Notes under the pieces: model-generated
The model's input: only the letters and a program-made list of their open reading frames with translations
The model's database searches: none
What the model was told of the DNA's origin: nothing
Position numbers and translations under genes: made by a program
Shown: piece by piece, positions 1-6,272 of the stretch
Position numbering within the stretch: the first letter of the stretch is position 1
Layout of the letters: the number at the start of each line of letters is the position of its first letter
Assembly (NCBI GenBank): GCA_964565715.1
Contig: CAZMGG010000157.1
Location: 1 to 12,499 of the forward strand
From: CAZMGG01 sp964565715
GTDB lineage: Bacteria; Planctomycetota; UBA1135; UBA2386
DNA: 12,499 bases
Direction: 5' to 3'

Positions 1-2
1 TC

Positions 3-1583
3 CAGAATCGGGCGCCGGCATCGTTCTGGATCACCAATCCGCACAACACGTTCGTGGGCAATGTGGCAGCGGGAAGCGAGGGGACCGGGTACTGGCTTGC
101 GTTGCCGAGGGACTGGTTGGGCCAGTCATTGCAAAACGGGGCCGCCTTCACGTACTTCGCCGGGCGCTCCCTACCAGCACCACATCCGAAGCCCTACAAT
201 CAGACGCTGGGCCTCTTCGAGGACAACTCCTGCCACAGCTCCTGGCTGGGATTCGATGTGAATGACAGCATCAAGGCCAACCAAGAAATCGACACCAACG
301 TCACTTGGCGCCCACACACCGACGATCCGCAGACCATTTCCAGATTCCTCGCGTACGCATGCAACATCGGCCTGTACACCGGCAATGGCGACACGAACAT
401 CGTCTTTGACCATGCGGTGCTTGCCGACAACTCCAAGGGGATGGCGTTTGCCTCGCACGACATCGTCCAGAACTCGGTCATCGTGCGCGACTCCGGCAAC
501 GGCCTGTGGACCGGATTCCGTACCGGATACAACCCATATGAGGTGCATGCCTTGCTGCTCTACGACGGCGCTGCAGACTGGAACAAGGTGCACATGGTTG
601 GATACCACTCTGCCGCCAGCACAGGGCCATACGTCATCACGGCATTCCACGGGATCGGTGCGGCGCGACGGCGCACGAACATCCAGATGAGGTCGGTCAC
701 CTGCTCTGCCACTCTCGCAGGCACTCCTCTGGTGTTTCCATGGCTCGGATGGCAGGACTTCCGCCCTCCCAACCCACCGCAGACCCTGAACTACACTGAA
801 GATAGCAAGCATGACCCCATCTACTGGGCATTCTCCATCAACAACCCGGATTGGACGCTCGGCCAGATCGTCACGCTCCCATCGTGGGAGACCGTCGTGG
901 CCAATCATCCCATGATGCTGTTCGATCCTGGTGTCGTGGAGCAGCCTCTGCCCAACAGCGCGGGAGGACCAGCGAATCACCGCGCCTACAGCTCGCCCTA
1001 CCGGTTCGGTTACCTTCGCGTCATATGCGAGGAAATCTCGGGTGTCCGTGACAGCCAGGCCTTTGCCAACCCTCAGTTCCAATTGCGTTACACCCGTGAG
1101 CGGGAGATCCCATCCGCCATCCAGGTGTTCCCCTCCTTCGAGGATCCGTGGCGGGTCAAGTTCTCGAAGCAGATGGCCGTCGTCGTGGATCGTGTTGGAG
1201 AGACCAACGGTGTACGGTACAAGCTCGCGTGGTCCCATCCCACGGTGCAGAGCGCGCCATTGTTGACGGAGATTCGCCTGTCAGAGTTGCAGTTCGGGGA
1301 AGCAGCGCTGATTGGTCTTGAGAACTACCTTCCGATCCAAGGCGTAGACCGGGCAACGCGATTGACATCCGCCGATGACGAGACGGTCCCGAGCAATGCG
1401 TGGGTCACCCTGACGCTGGCCGGCAGCCTGCCTGCGCTCAAGCAACTCTCCGTAAGTGGATACTACCCGGATCAAGCCACGGGCTTGCTGTGGGTCCGGA
1501 TTGTGGCAACCCAGAGTGGCACCGAGGCAGCCATCCAGGTCGGGGCGGATGGGCTTGGTCAGGTGATTCGGGTGAGACGATGA
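3..1583 (+). CDS. G8/CEMIP-like right-handed beta-helix protein, C-terminal part (5' end outside window)
   Basis: The reading frame is open from the left edge, so this is the C-terminal 526 residues of a longer protein. A GTG at 54 is only an internal codon, because coding similarity begins upstream of it. The first residues (ASFWITNPHNT, then GNVAAGSEGTGYW) match the parallel beta-helix region of G8-domain proteins such as CEMIP/KIAA1199 and PKHD1L1, where a similar 'FWI-NP-N, N-AAGS, G-W' pattern occurs. Further family-like patterns follow: a small turn rich in Asn and His, RFLAYACNIGLYTGNGD, and an 'ADNSKGMAFAS' helix rung. The last 150 or so residues look like a beta-rich C-terminal domain ending in VIRVRR. 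Proteins of this type are extracellular and some bind or cleave polysaccharides; the substrate here is unknown. Its TGA overlaps the next ATG (ATGA), implying translational coupling. Base composition is lower in GC than downstream genes. Family assignment comes from recognised motifs, without a profile search. Confidence 0.8.
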   Translation, partial: QNRAPASFWITNPHNTFVGNVAAGSEGTGYWLALPRDWLGQSLQNGAAFTYFAGRSLPAPHPKPYNQTLGLFEDNSCHSSWLGFDVNDSIKANQEIDTNVTWRPHTDDPQTISRFLAYACNIGLYTGNGDTNIVFDHAVLADNSKGMAFASHDIVQNSVIVRDSGNGLWTGFRTGYNPYEVHALLLYDGAADWNKVHMVGYHSAASTGPYVITAFHGIGAARRRTNIQMRSVTCSATLAGTPLVFPWLGWQDFRPPNPPQTLNYTEDSKHDPIYWAFSINNPDWTLGQIVTLPSWETVVANHPMMLFDPGVVEQPLPNSAGGPANHRAYSSPYRFGYLRVICEEISGVRDSQAFANPQFQLRYTREREIPSAIQVFPSFEDPWRVKFSKQMAVVVDRVGETNGVRYKLAWSHPTVQSAPLLTEIRLSELQFGEAALIGLENYLPIQGVDRATRLTSADDETVPSNAWVTLTLAGSLPALKQLSVSGYYPDQATGLLWVRIVATQSGTEAAIQVGADGLGQVIRVRR

Positions 1584-3001
1584 AGAATCCTGGACATGCC
1601 GACAGGCCCTTCTCGTGCGAGGGCGCCGGTTGCATCGTCACCGCATGGCGCGCCTATGCTACCGGTGCGCTCATTGCCTTGCTCCCCGCGGCGCTTCCTG
1701 CTCAGACCAACTGGTGGGGGATGCAGACGCCAGGCGGCGGATCAGGCTTCCACTGCTACGACCCCAACAGGGATGTGACGGTGTTCTTCGACGGGCGCAC
1801 GACCTACGATTACGACAGCAGGTTTGGGGGGTCGTGGTCGCTCGCCGCGTTGACCAGCCCCTCCATAGGGGCAGCCGTGTTTCAAGGTGGTGCGTATGAT
1901 TTGTCCCGACAACGCGTCGTATACAACGATCGGGGCAGCACGTGGGAGTGGAATGGCTCCACGTGGACCATCGCCGCGCCATATCCGCCGATCTGGAGCT
2001 TCATGTCCGTCGTCGCCCACACAGGGCGGCGCAGTGTGCTAGCCTTCGGGGGACCGAGTGAATGGAGCAGCAACGACTTGTACGAATGGACCGGGACGAC
2101 GTGGAGTCTTCTGCCGACCACCGGTCGTCCGCCCAGGCCAGGCGACTGGAATTCCTCCCGCATCTACCTGACATCAGCATACGACGCGCGTCGGGACAAG
2201 CTGGTCGTCTTTGGTTCAGCTCTGGTCGATTGGCAGAACGCCGTTTTCTCAGATTTCAGGCCGGACCTCTGGGAGTGGGACTCCACGAATGGCTGGGTTC
2301 AGAGATTCGTGCAGCAAGGCACCCTCCAGCGATTGTCGCAATTGTACTTCGACTCCCAGCGCGGCGTGCTGACCCTGGTCACCGCATATACTGGCCCACT
2401 GCAGGTCCTGGAATGGGATGGCGGCGCCTCCTGGCAACCGATCACTCCTCAGAATCCCCCTCCTCTTTGGATCAATGATCTTTGGCCAACGGGCAGCTAC
2501 GACGATGTCCGCGGCAGATTCTATGTCGGGCTTTTTGGTAACAACACATCCTGGGCTCGTGCCTACGGGTCCGTGAACCCGCCCGACTTCCAACCCCTTG
2601 CTCAAGGCTGCGCCGGCACACTCGGCCAGCCCACTCTCCGCCTCACCCACAACTGGACACGCGCGTGGCTCGGCCGCTCGCTCAGCGTCGACCTCAGCAA
2701 CCTCCCCCTCTCCGCCGGCATCGTCGCGCTCGGCTGGTCCGACCAGCAGCACGGCTCCACCACGCTGCCCCTCTCCCTCACACCCCACGGCATGCCCGGC
2801 TGCTTCGCCCGCGTCGCCCCCGACTCGGTCTACTTCGTCACCGGCGCCGGCAACACCGCCACCCTGGCCCTGCCCGTGCCCAACAACCCCAACCTCATGG
2901 GGCTCACCTTCTACCAGCAGGGCTGGTCCTTCGACCCCGCCGCCAACCCCACCGGCATGACCACCAGCAACTCGGCCCGCCTGACCATCGGGCGGCTCTG
3001 A
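1580..3001 (+). CDS. Secreted kelch-like beta-propeller protein with C-terminal two-cysteine module
   Basis: The product has 473 residues. The frame stays open upstream to 1400, but the ATG at 1580 is preferred: it overlaps the previous stop as ATGA and avoids a long overlap. A long N-region precedes a hydrophobic stretch (about residues 25-40) ending ALPA|Q, a likely signal peptidase I site. Residues about 45-340 form a kelch/galactose-oxidase-like propeller. Four copies of an 'x-E-W-x-G/S-x-x-W' blade motif centre on E123, E169, E232 and E278, alternating with 'YDxxRxxxVxFGG'-like strands. Residues 344-473 are a separate module with Cys344 and Cys408, also seen in the lamin-tail protein at 4377-5459. 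Function is unknown; propellers of this kind bind proteins or glycans outside the cell. Codon use changes abruptly near 2600: most upstream codons are mixed at the third position, while those downstream nearly all end in C or G. A hairpin follows at 3030. Confidence 0.85.
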   Translation: MKNPGHADRPFSCEGAGCIVTAWRAYATGALIALLPAALPAQTNWWGMQTPGGGSGFHCYDPNRDVTVFFDGRTTYDYDSRFGGSWSLAALTSPSIGAAVFQGGAYDLSRQRVVYNDRGSTWEWNGSTWTIAAPYPPIWSFMSVVAHTGRRSVLAFGGPSEWSSNDLYEWTGTTWSLLPTTGRPPRPGDWNSSRIYLTSAYDARRDKLVVFGSALVDWQNAVFSDFRPDLWEWDSTNGWVQRFVQQGTLQRLSQLYFDSQRGVLTLVTAYTGPLQVLEWDGGASWQPITPQNPPPLWINDLWPTGSYDDVRGRFYVGLFGNNTSWARAYGSVNPPDFQPLAQGCAGTLGQPTLRLTHNWTRAWLGRSLSVDLSNLPLSAGIVALGWSDQQHGSTTLPLSLTPHGMPGCFARVAPDSVYFVTGAGNTATLALPVPNNPNLMGLTFYQQGWSFDPAANPTGMTTSNSARLTIGRL

Positions 3002-3029
3002 GGCCGCCAGCCCACCCCCGTACAGACCA

Positions 3030-3053
3030 CCGGCCGGCGTCACCGCCGGCCGG
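3030..3053. terminator. Perfect GC hairpin between convergent genes, possible bidirectional terminator
   Basis: The arms CCGGCCGGCG and CGCCGGCCGG are perfectly complementary (10 bp) around the loop TCAC. The hairpin lies between the convergent propeller gene (stop at 3001) and the TPR gene (stop at 3106), where a terminator serving both strands is expected. There is no T-tract on either side, so it is not a textbook intrinsic terminator. A weaker pair, CGCGCC with GGCGCG, follows at about 3064-3088. Confidence 0.5.
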
Positions 3054-3105
3054 CAGAGGATCACGCGCCGGAGCGCCGCAGGCGCGGCCCCCGGCCAGAC
3101 CGAAG

Positions 3106-3948
3106 CTACTGCTTCCCGGGCGCCGGCGGCGTGGTGGCCGCCTGGCCGGACTGCTTGCCGGCGTCGCGGTCGAACGCCTCCCACATCGGCCGCTCGTAGT
3201 CCTTCAGCGCCGCCTGGGTGACCAGCCGGTCCAGCTCCAGCGCCGGCTGGGTCGCCGCCACCGCCAGCATCCGCTCGACGGCCAGGTCCGGTTCCGTCGT
3301 CAGCCCGGACGCCTGCCGCAGGTGGGTGAGGGCACGCTCGGCCTCGCCGATGCGCAGGTAGCAGGTGCCGAGGTTCTTGTAGACCGCGAACAGCACGGGC
3401 TCCGGCACGCCAGCGCCGGGCGCCAGGGACAGCTCGGCGATGGCGCGCTGCCAGCGGCGCTGCGCCATGAACTGCTCGCCGCGGAACAGGTGCGTCAGCA
3501 CGGCGATGTCGACCTGGCCGGAGACCGGCTCGAAGTCGAGCACCTCGATCCACGGGGCGTCCTGGAACGTGTTGCGGACGACGCCGGTGACCCGGATCCG
3601 CTGGTAGGTGCGCAGCGCGTAGAGCTGGCCGAGCTTCGGGTGCATCTTCGACAGGAAGAGCATGCCGAACAGGTCCTCGTAGCTCTCGCGGCGCCAGATC
3701 GGCTGCTGGTCGGACCAGCCGTGGAAGTTGGCGTAGTCCGCCGGCGTGAACTGGGTGAAGAACGGATTGCTGATCTTGCCCAGCGTCGCGTACTGGAGGG
3801 TGAAGACCACCTTCACGTTCTTGAACGCGTCGGGCTCACGACGGACGTGGTCGAGGGTCGTGTCGATCGCCGCGCCGAAGTCGTTGGTCTGCGCCGGCAG
3901 CGCCGCGGCAAGGGTCAGCAGGCCGGCCAGGATCAGTTTCGTGCTCAT
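3106..3948 (-). CDS. Exported protein with an uncharacterised N-terminal domain and TPR-like C-terminal part
   Basis: The product has 280 residues from the ATG at 3948. A GTG three codons upstream is possible, but the ATG gives a compact signal peptide (MSTKLILAGLLTLAAALPA|Q). Residues about 35-142 form a compact domain of alternating strands and aromatic motifs (FKNVKVVFTLQYATLGK, NPFFTQFTPADYANF, then TGVVRNTFQDAPWIEV). The last motif resembles an OB-fold-like beta-barrel strand, but I cannot name the family. Residues about 152-220 are helical with TPR-like spacing (FRGEQFMAQRRWQRAIAEL and YKNLGTCYLRIGEAERALTHL). The tail is rich in Pro, Ala and Lys. It probably works in the periplasm as a binding or scaffold protein; no catalytic motif is visible. 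It lies 32 bp downstream of a 58-residue gene on the same strand, so the two are probably cotranscribed. The name stays generic because only the TPR and the signal peptide are recognisable. Confidence 0.8.
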   Translation of the reverse strand: MSTKLILAGLLTLAAALPAQTNDFGAAIDTTLDHVRREPDAFKNVKVVFTLQYATLGKISNPFFTQFTPADYANFHGWSDQQPIWRRESYEDLFGMLFLSKMHPKLGQLYALRTYQRIRVTGVVRNTFQDAPWIEVLDFEPVSGQVDIAVLTHLFRGEQFMAQRRWQRAIAELSLAPGAGVPEPVLFAVYKNLGTCYLRIGEAERALTHLRQASGLTTEPDLAVERMLAVAATQPALELDRLVTQAALKDYERPMWEAFDRDAGKQSGQAATTPPAPGKQ

Positions 3949-3980
3949 CTCGATCACCAGGTTGGTCGTGGGTTGCGCGT

Positions 3981-4157
3981 TCAGTCGGGGATCCGCTCCA
4001 TCAGCTTCCGCAGGGCCGCGTCCAGCAGTTCGTCGGGCACGTCCTCGCCGGAACGCACCAGCTCCCGCAGGAGACGCATGCGCTCGGGCTTCTCGTGCTT
4101 GCGCTGCAGGAGCTCCTGCACGATGCGCTCCACCGACGCGGACTTGTCTCCTGCCAT
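3981..4157 (-). CDS. Small charged helical protein, 58 residues
   Basis: The ATG at 4157 opens a 58-codon frame ending in TGA at 3981-3983. The product starts MAGDKSASVERIVQELLQRK and ends LLDAALRKLMERIPD. It is almost entirely charged and leucine-rich, with a predicted two-helix pattern broken by 'SGEDVPDE'. There is no signal peptide, transmembrane segment, cysteine or known motif. Third codon positions are almost all G or C, as in neighbouring genes, which supports real coding. A competing frame on the same strand (4001-4231) gives a Ser/Arg/Cys-rich product typical of a shadow. No clear Shine-Dalgarno sequence precedes the ATG. The stop lies 32 bp from the start of the exported TPR gene, suggesting a two-gene unit. 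Function is unknown; a small regulatory or adaptor protein is possible. Confidence 0.65.
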   Translation of the reverse strand: MAGDKSASVERIVQELLQRKHEKPERMRLLRELVRSGEDVPDELLDAALRKLMERIPD

Positions 4158-4271
4158 CGACTGCTGGACCCGGTTGCGAAAGAACGGAGGGGTCGGCCCC
4201 TTCCGCTGGCCCTATCGGCCGTTGCTGCCACCCTGCTTGATCGCGCCCTCCCGCTCGCCGGCGGCGGGCGC

Positions 4272-4277
4272 TATCCT
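4272..4277 (+). promoter_or_regulatory. TATCCT, possible -10 element for the lamin-tail gene
   Basis: TATCCT in the context GCGCTATCCTTGG lies about 100 nt before the ATG at 4377, within the 219-nt divergent gap between the 58-residue gene and the lamin-tail gene. The same hexamer occurs upstream of two other plus-strand genes (6226 and 8114). No convincing -35 element is visible, so this rests on position and recurrence. Confidence 0.35.
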
Positions 4278-4365
4278 TGGCCCCCGGCGCGCCCGGGCGG
4301 TCGCGCCCGGCCGCCAGCGGCTCGCCGGTTCCAGCCGGAAATGCGCCCGTAACTCGTTTTTCTGC

Positions 4366-4370
4366 AAGGA
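4366..4370 (+). promoter_or_regulatory. Ribosome binding site AAGGA for the lamin-tail gene
   Basis: AAGGA ends 6 nt before the ATG at 4377. A second in-frame ATG follows immediately (ATGATG). The spacing favours the first, though either works. Confidence 0.6.
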
Positions 4371-4376
4371 CTTGCG

Positions 4377-5459
4377 ATGATGACGCCGGGCCAGGTCAGG
4401 TGCTGCGTGTGGGCGGCGTTCGCCACCGCCAGCCTCGCGGTGGCGCAGGCGAGGACGGTGCAGCTCAACGAGGTGCAGCTCGCCCAAGCCGATCAGTGGA
4501 TCGAACTGCACAACCCGACGAGCCAGGCGCGGGACATCAGCCTGTGGACGCTCTACCTCGCCACGCGCACGCCGAACGCGCCGCAGACGTACTTCTATGG
4601 CTTCCCCGCCGGCACCGTGGTGCCCGCCGGCGGCTTCCTGCGGGTGCACTGGCTGCAGCCCGCGCCGGGTGGCCCGCAGCCCGGCGAGCTGTGGACCGGC
4701 AACACGATCTTCGACTTCCTGTTCGGGCTCGGCGCCGAGCCGCTGCCGGCGGACGGTGCGCTGGCGCTGATCCGTTCGCAGAGCAACGGCCAGATGAACA
4801 CGGCGGCGCTGTTCGAGGACTGGGTGAGCTGGGGTGGCGGCAACCACCGGCGCGAGGATCTCGCGGCGCAGAACGGCCGCTGGGTGCAGGGCCGCTTCGT
4901 CGAGGCGCCGGCGGGCGGCGACTCCCTGGCGCGGGTCGAGAGCGTGGTCGGACTGGCCGCCCTGCCGGACCTGGAGTGGTTCCAGGACGCGAGCCCGACG
5001 CCGCTGCTGCCGAACAGCCAGGGCATGAGCACGACGAGCATCGGTGCTGGCTGCGCCGCGCCCGGCAACCATCTGTTCGGGCCGCCGGAGCTGCTGCTGC
5101 GCTCGTTCCCGATCCCCGGCAACCGCCGCTTCGGTCTCGAGATCGCCAACACGTCGGGCCTGCTCGGTGAGTTCGCGATCGTCGTGTTCAGCACACAGCC
5201 CGCGCCGACGGGCCAGCCGGCGCTGCTGCCGCCGATCGCCGGTCCGGGCTGCCCGGAGCACCTGCACTACGGTCACGTGGCCGGCACGCTGGTGGTGCCG
5301 ACGCTGGCCGGCGTGACGACGCTGCCGCTGAGCCTCGCCAACGTGGCGCCGGGCCTGCAGGGCCTGCGCCTGCTGGTGCAGGCGGTGATCCTGGACGGCT
5401 TCTCGGTCTTCCCGCCCTACCAGGGCGCGACCAACGCCGTCGACTTCACCCTGGGCTAG
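4377..5459 (+). CDS. Secreted lamin-tail-domain (LTD) protein with C-terminal two-cysteine module
   Basis: The product has 360 residues. Residues 1-25 are a signal peptide ending AVAQA|R. Residues about 27-205 resemble a lamin tail domain, an immunoglobulin-like beta-sandwich. The family opening 'LNEV...WIELHNPTSQARDISLW' is clear, followed by 'PAGTVVPAGGFLRVHW' and a late strand with 'ALFEDWVSWGG'. Bacterial LTD proteins are typically exported and found on cell surfaces or with extracellular nucleases, but no nuclease motif is present here. Residues 225-360 are a second module with Cys226 and Cys291, 65 residues apart, ending 'GLRLLVQAVILDGF...AVDFTLG'. It matches the end of the propeller protein at 1580-3001 in layout and cysteine spacing. 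A good AAGGA site precedes the start. The TAG stop shares the palindrome CTAG with the stop of rsmD on the other strand, so the two genes overlap by 4 bp. Confidence 0.85.
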   Translation: MMTPGQVRCCVWAAFATASLAVAQARTVQLNEVQLAQADQWIELHNPTSQARDISLWTLYLATRTPNAPQTYFYGFPAGTVVPAGGFLRVHWLQPAPGGPQPGELWTGNTIFDFLFGLGAEPLPADGALALIRSQSNGQMNTAALFEDWVSWGGGNHRREDLAAQNGRWVQGRFVEAPAGGDSLARVESVVGLAALPDLEWFQDASPTPLLPNSQGMSTTSIGAGCAAPGNHLFGPPELLLRSFPIPGNRRFGLEIANTSGLLGEFAIVVFSTQPAPTGQPALLPPIAGPGCPEHLHYGHVAGTLVVPTLAGVTTLPLSLANVAPGLQGLRLLVQAVILDGFSVFPPYQGATNAVDFTLG

Positions 5460-6178
5460 CCCGACGCGCGCTGGGCCCGGAGCGGCGCCTCGCTGGCGCG
5501 ATACAGGAAGGCGATGGCGCTGCCGCCGTAGTGGCGCAGGTCGACGCCAAGGTCGTCGTCGAAGTCGTCGACGTCCAGCACGCCGTTCTCGAAGTGGAAG
5601 ACGAGGCAGCCGCCGGGGGCCAGGCGATGGGCCAGGCGGCGGGCGCGGTAGACCGACTTGACCGGGTCCTCCTCCACCAGCGAGTAGGGCGGGTCGAGGA
5701 AGATCAGGTCGGGGGCGATCTCGGCGTCGCTGGCCTGGTCGCCGTCGGCCGGTTCGCCGCCGTCGCCGAACAGGCCGCGATGCATGACCGGCGGATCCCA
5801 CGCGTCGCCGCGCAGCAGCACCGCCGCCGCCTCGGCCTCCGGCCCGAGGTCGCGCAGGTTGCCGCGGATCACGTCCAGCGCGCGGCCGTTCTTCTCGACG
5901 AAGACCACCCTGCGGGCGCCGCGGGAGATCGCCTCGATGCCCGAGGCGCCGGTGCCGGCGAACAGGTCCCAGACCCGGGCGCCGTCGACCCGTTCGCCGA
6001 GGATGTTGAAGACCGCGGCGCGGACCTGGCCGAGCAGCGGCCGGGTGCCGAGGCCGCGGACGCTCCGCAGCACGCGGCTGCCGTAGACGCCGCCGATGAC
6101 CTTGAGGCTCATGTGGTTGGGAGAGGGGTCGGGCCCCGCCGGGAGCGGCGCGGGCGGGCACGGGGTCGAACGGGACAT
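5456..6178 (-). CDS. rsmD: 16S rRNA (guanine(966)-N2)-methyltransferase RsmD
   Basis: RsmD methylates N2 of G966 of 16S rRNA in the assembled small subunit, using S-adenosylmethionine. In the product, residues 70-83 (WDLFAGTGASGIEA) form the SAM-binding glycine-rich motif I. Acidic motif II is VVFVEKNGRAL (91-101), and DPPY at 162-165 is the catalytic motif of N2-guanine methyltransferases. RPLLGQVRAAVFNIL matches the usual RsmD start of the fold. The frame has 240 residues. The ATG at 6178 is preceded by GGGGAG at 6188-6193 with 9-nt spacing, but the first 22 residues are proline-rich and unlike the family. An internal ATG at 6112 (MSLKVIGGVYG) gives a 218-residue product, nearer the usual 180-200, but has no visible ribosome site. 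A stretch of about 25 residues before the catalytic strand (about 130-156) is longer than in typical RsmD. The gene is divergent from the FHA-vWA gene and convergent with the LTD gene. Confidence 0.9.
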   Translation of the reverse strand: MSRSTPCPPAPLPAGPDPSPNHMSLKVIGGVYGSRVLRSVRGLGTRPLLGQVRAAVFNILGERVDGARVWDLFAGTGASGIEAISRGARRVVFVEKNGRALDVIRGNLRDLGPEAEAAAVLLRGDAWDPPVMHRGLFGDGGEPADGDQASDAEIAPDLIFLDPPYSLVEEDPVKSVYRARRLAHRLAPGGCLVFHFENGVLDVDDFDDDLGVDLRHYGGSAIAFLYRASEAPLRAQRASG

Positions 6179-6187
6179 CGGGCGAAG

Positions 6188-6193
6188 CTCCCC
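6188..6193 (-). promoter_or_regulatory. Shine-Dalgarno GGGGAG upstream of rsmD
   Basis: On the minus strand GGGGAG lies 9 nt upstream of the ATG at 6178. It is the main reason to prefer this start over the internal ATG at 6112, which has no such site. Confidence 0.5.
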
Positions 6194-6225
6194 GGACGAG
6201 GAAGCCTGACCGCCGCGACAGCCGA

Positions 6226-6231
6226 TATCCT
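6226..6231 (+). promoter_or_regulatory. TATCCT, possible -10 element for the FHA-vWA gene
   Basis: TATCCT (context GCCGATATCCTCACC) lies 41 nt before the ATG at 6273 in the 94-nt divergent gap. It overlaps the palindrome GATATC (6224-6229), which could also serve rsmD on the other strand. A CCTGAC at 6205-6210 is a weak -35 candidate with a 15-nt spacer. There is no Shine-Dalgarno sequence before the ATG. Confidence 0.35.
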
Positions 6232-6272
6232 CACCGACCGCGCCCCCCCGCGCAACGCACCGACCCCTCCCG

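Noticed and set aside
1400..1579. Upstream extension of the propeller gene to 1400
   Set aside because: It would overlap the beta-helix gene by 184 nt. The ATG at 1580 forms the coupled ATGA junction and places a signal peptide at the N-terminus.
2249..3553. Minus-strand frame of 434 codons overlapping the propeller and TPR genes
   Set aside because: It has no domain and covers the terminator hairpin and two well-supported genes.
4001..4231. 76-residue minus-strand frame at the 58-residue gene
   Set aside because: The product is a Ser/Cys/Arg/Trp-rich string. The 58-residue frame on the same strand has a balanced, host-like composition instead.
4212..6161. Long minus-strand frame of 649 codons opposite the LTD gene
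   Set aside because: It is low in complexity with an Arg/Gln/Gly-rich product, and it overlaps two real genes (LTD and rsmD) in other frames.
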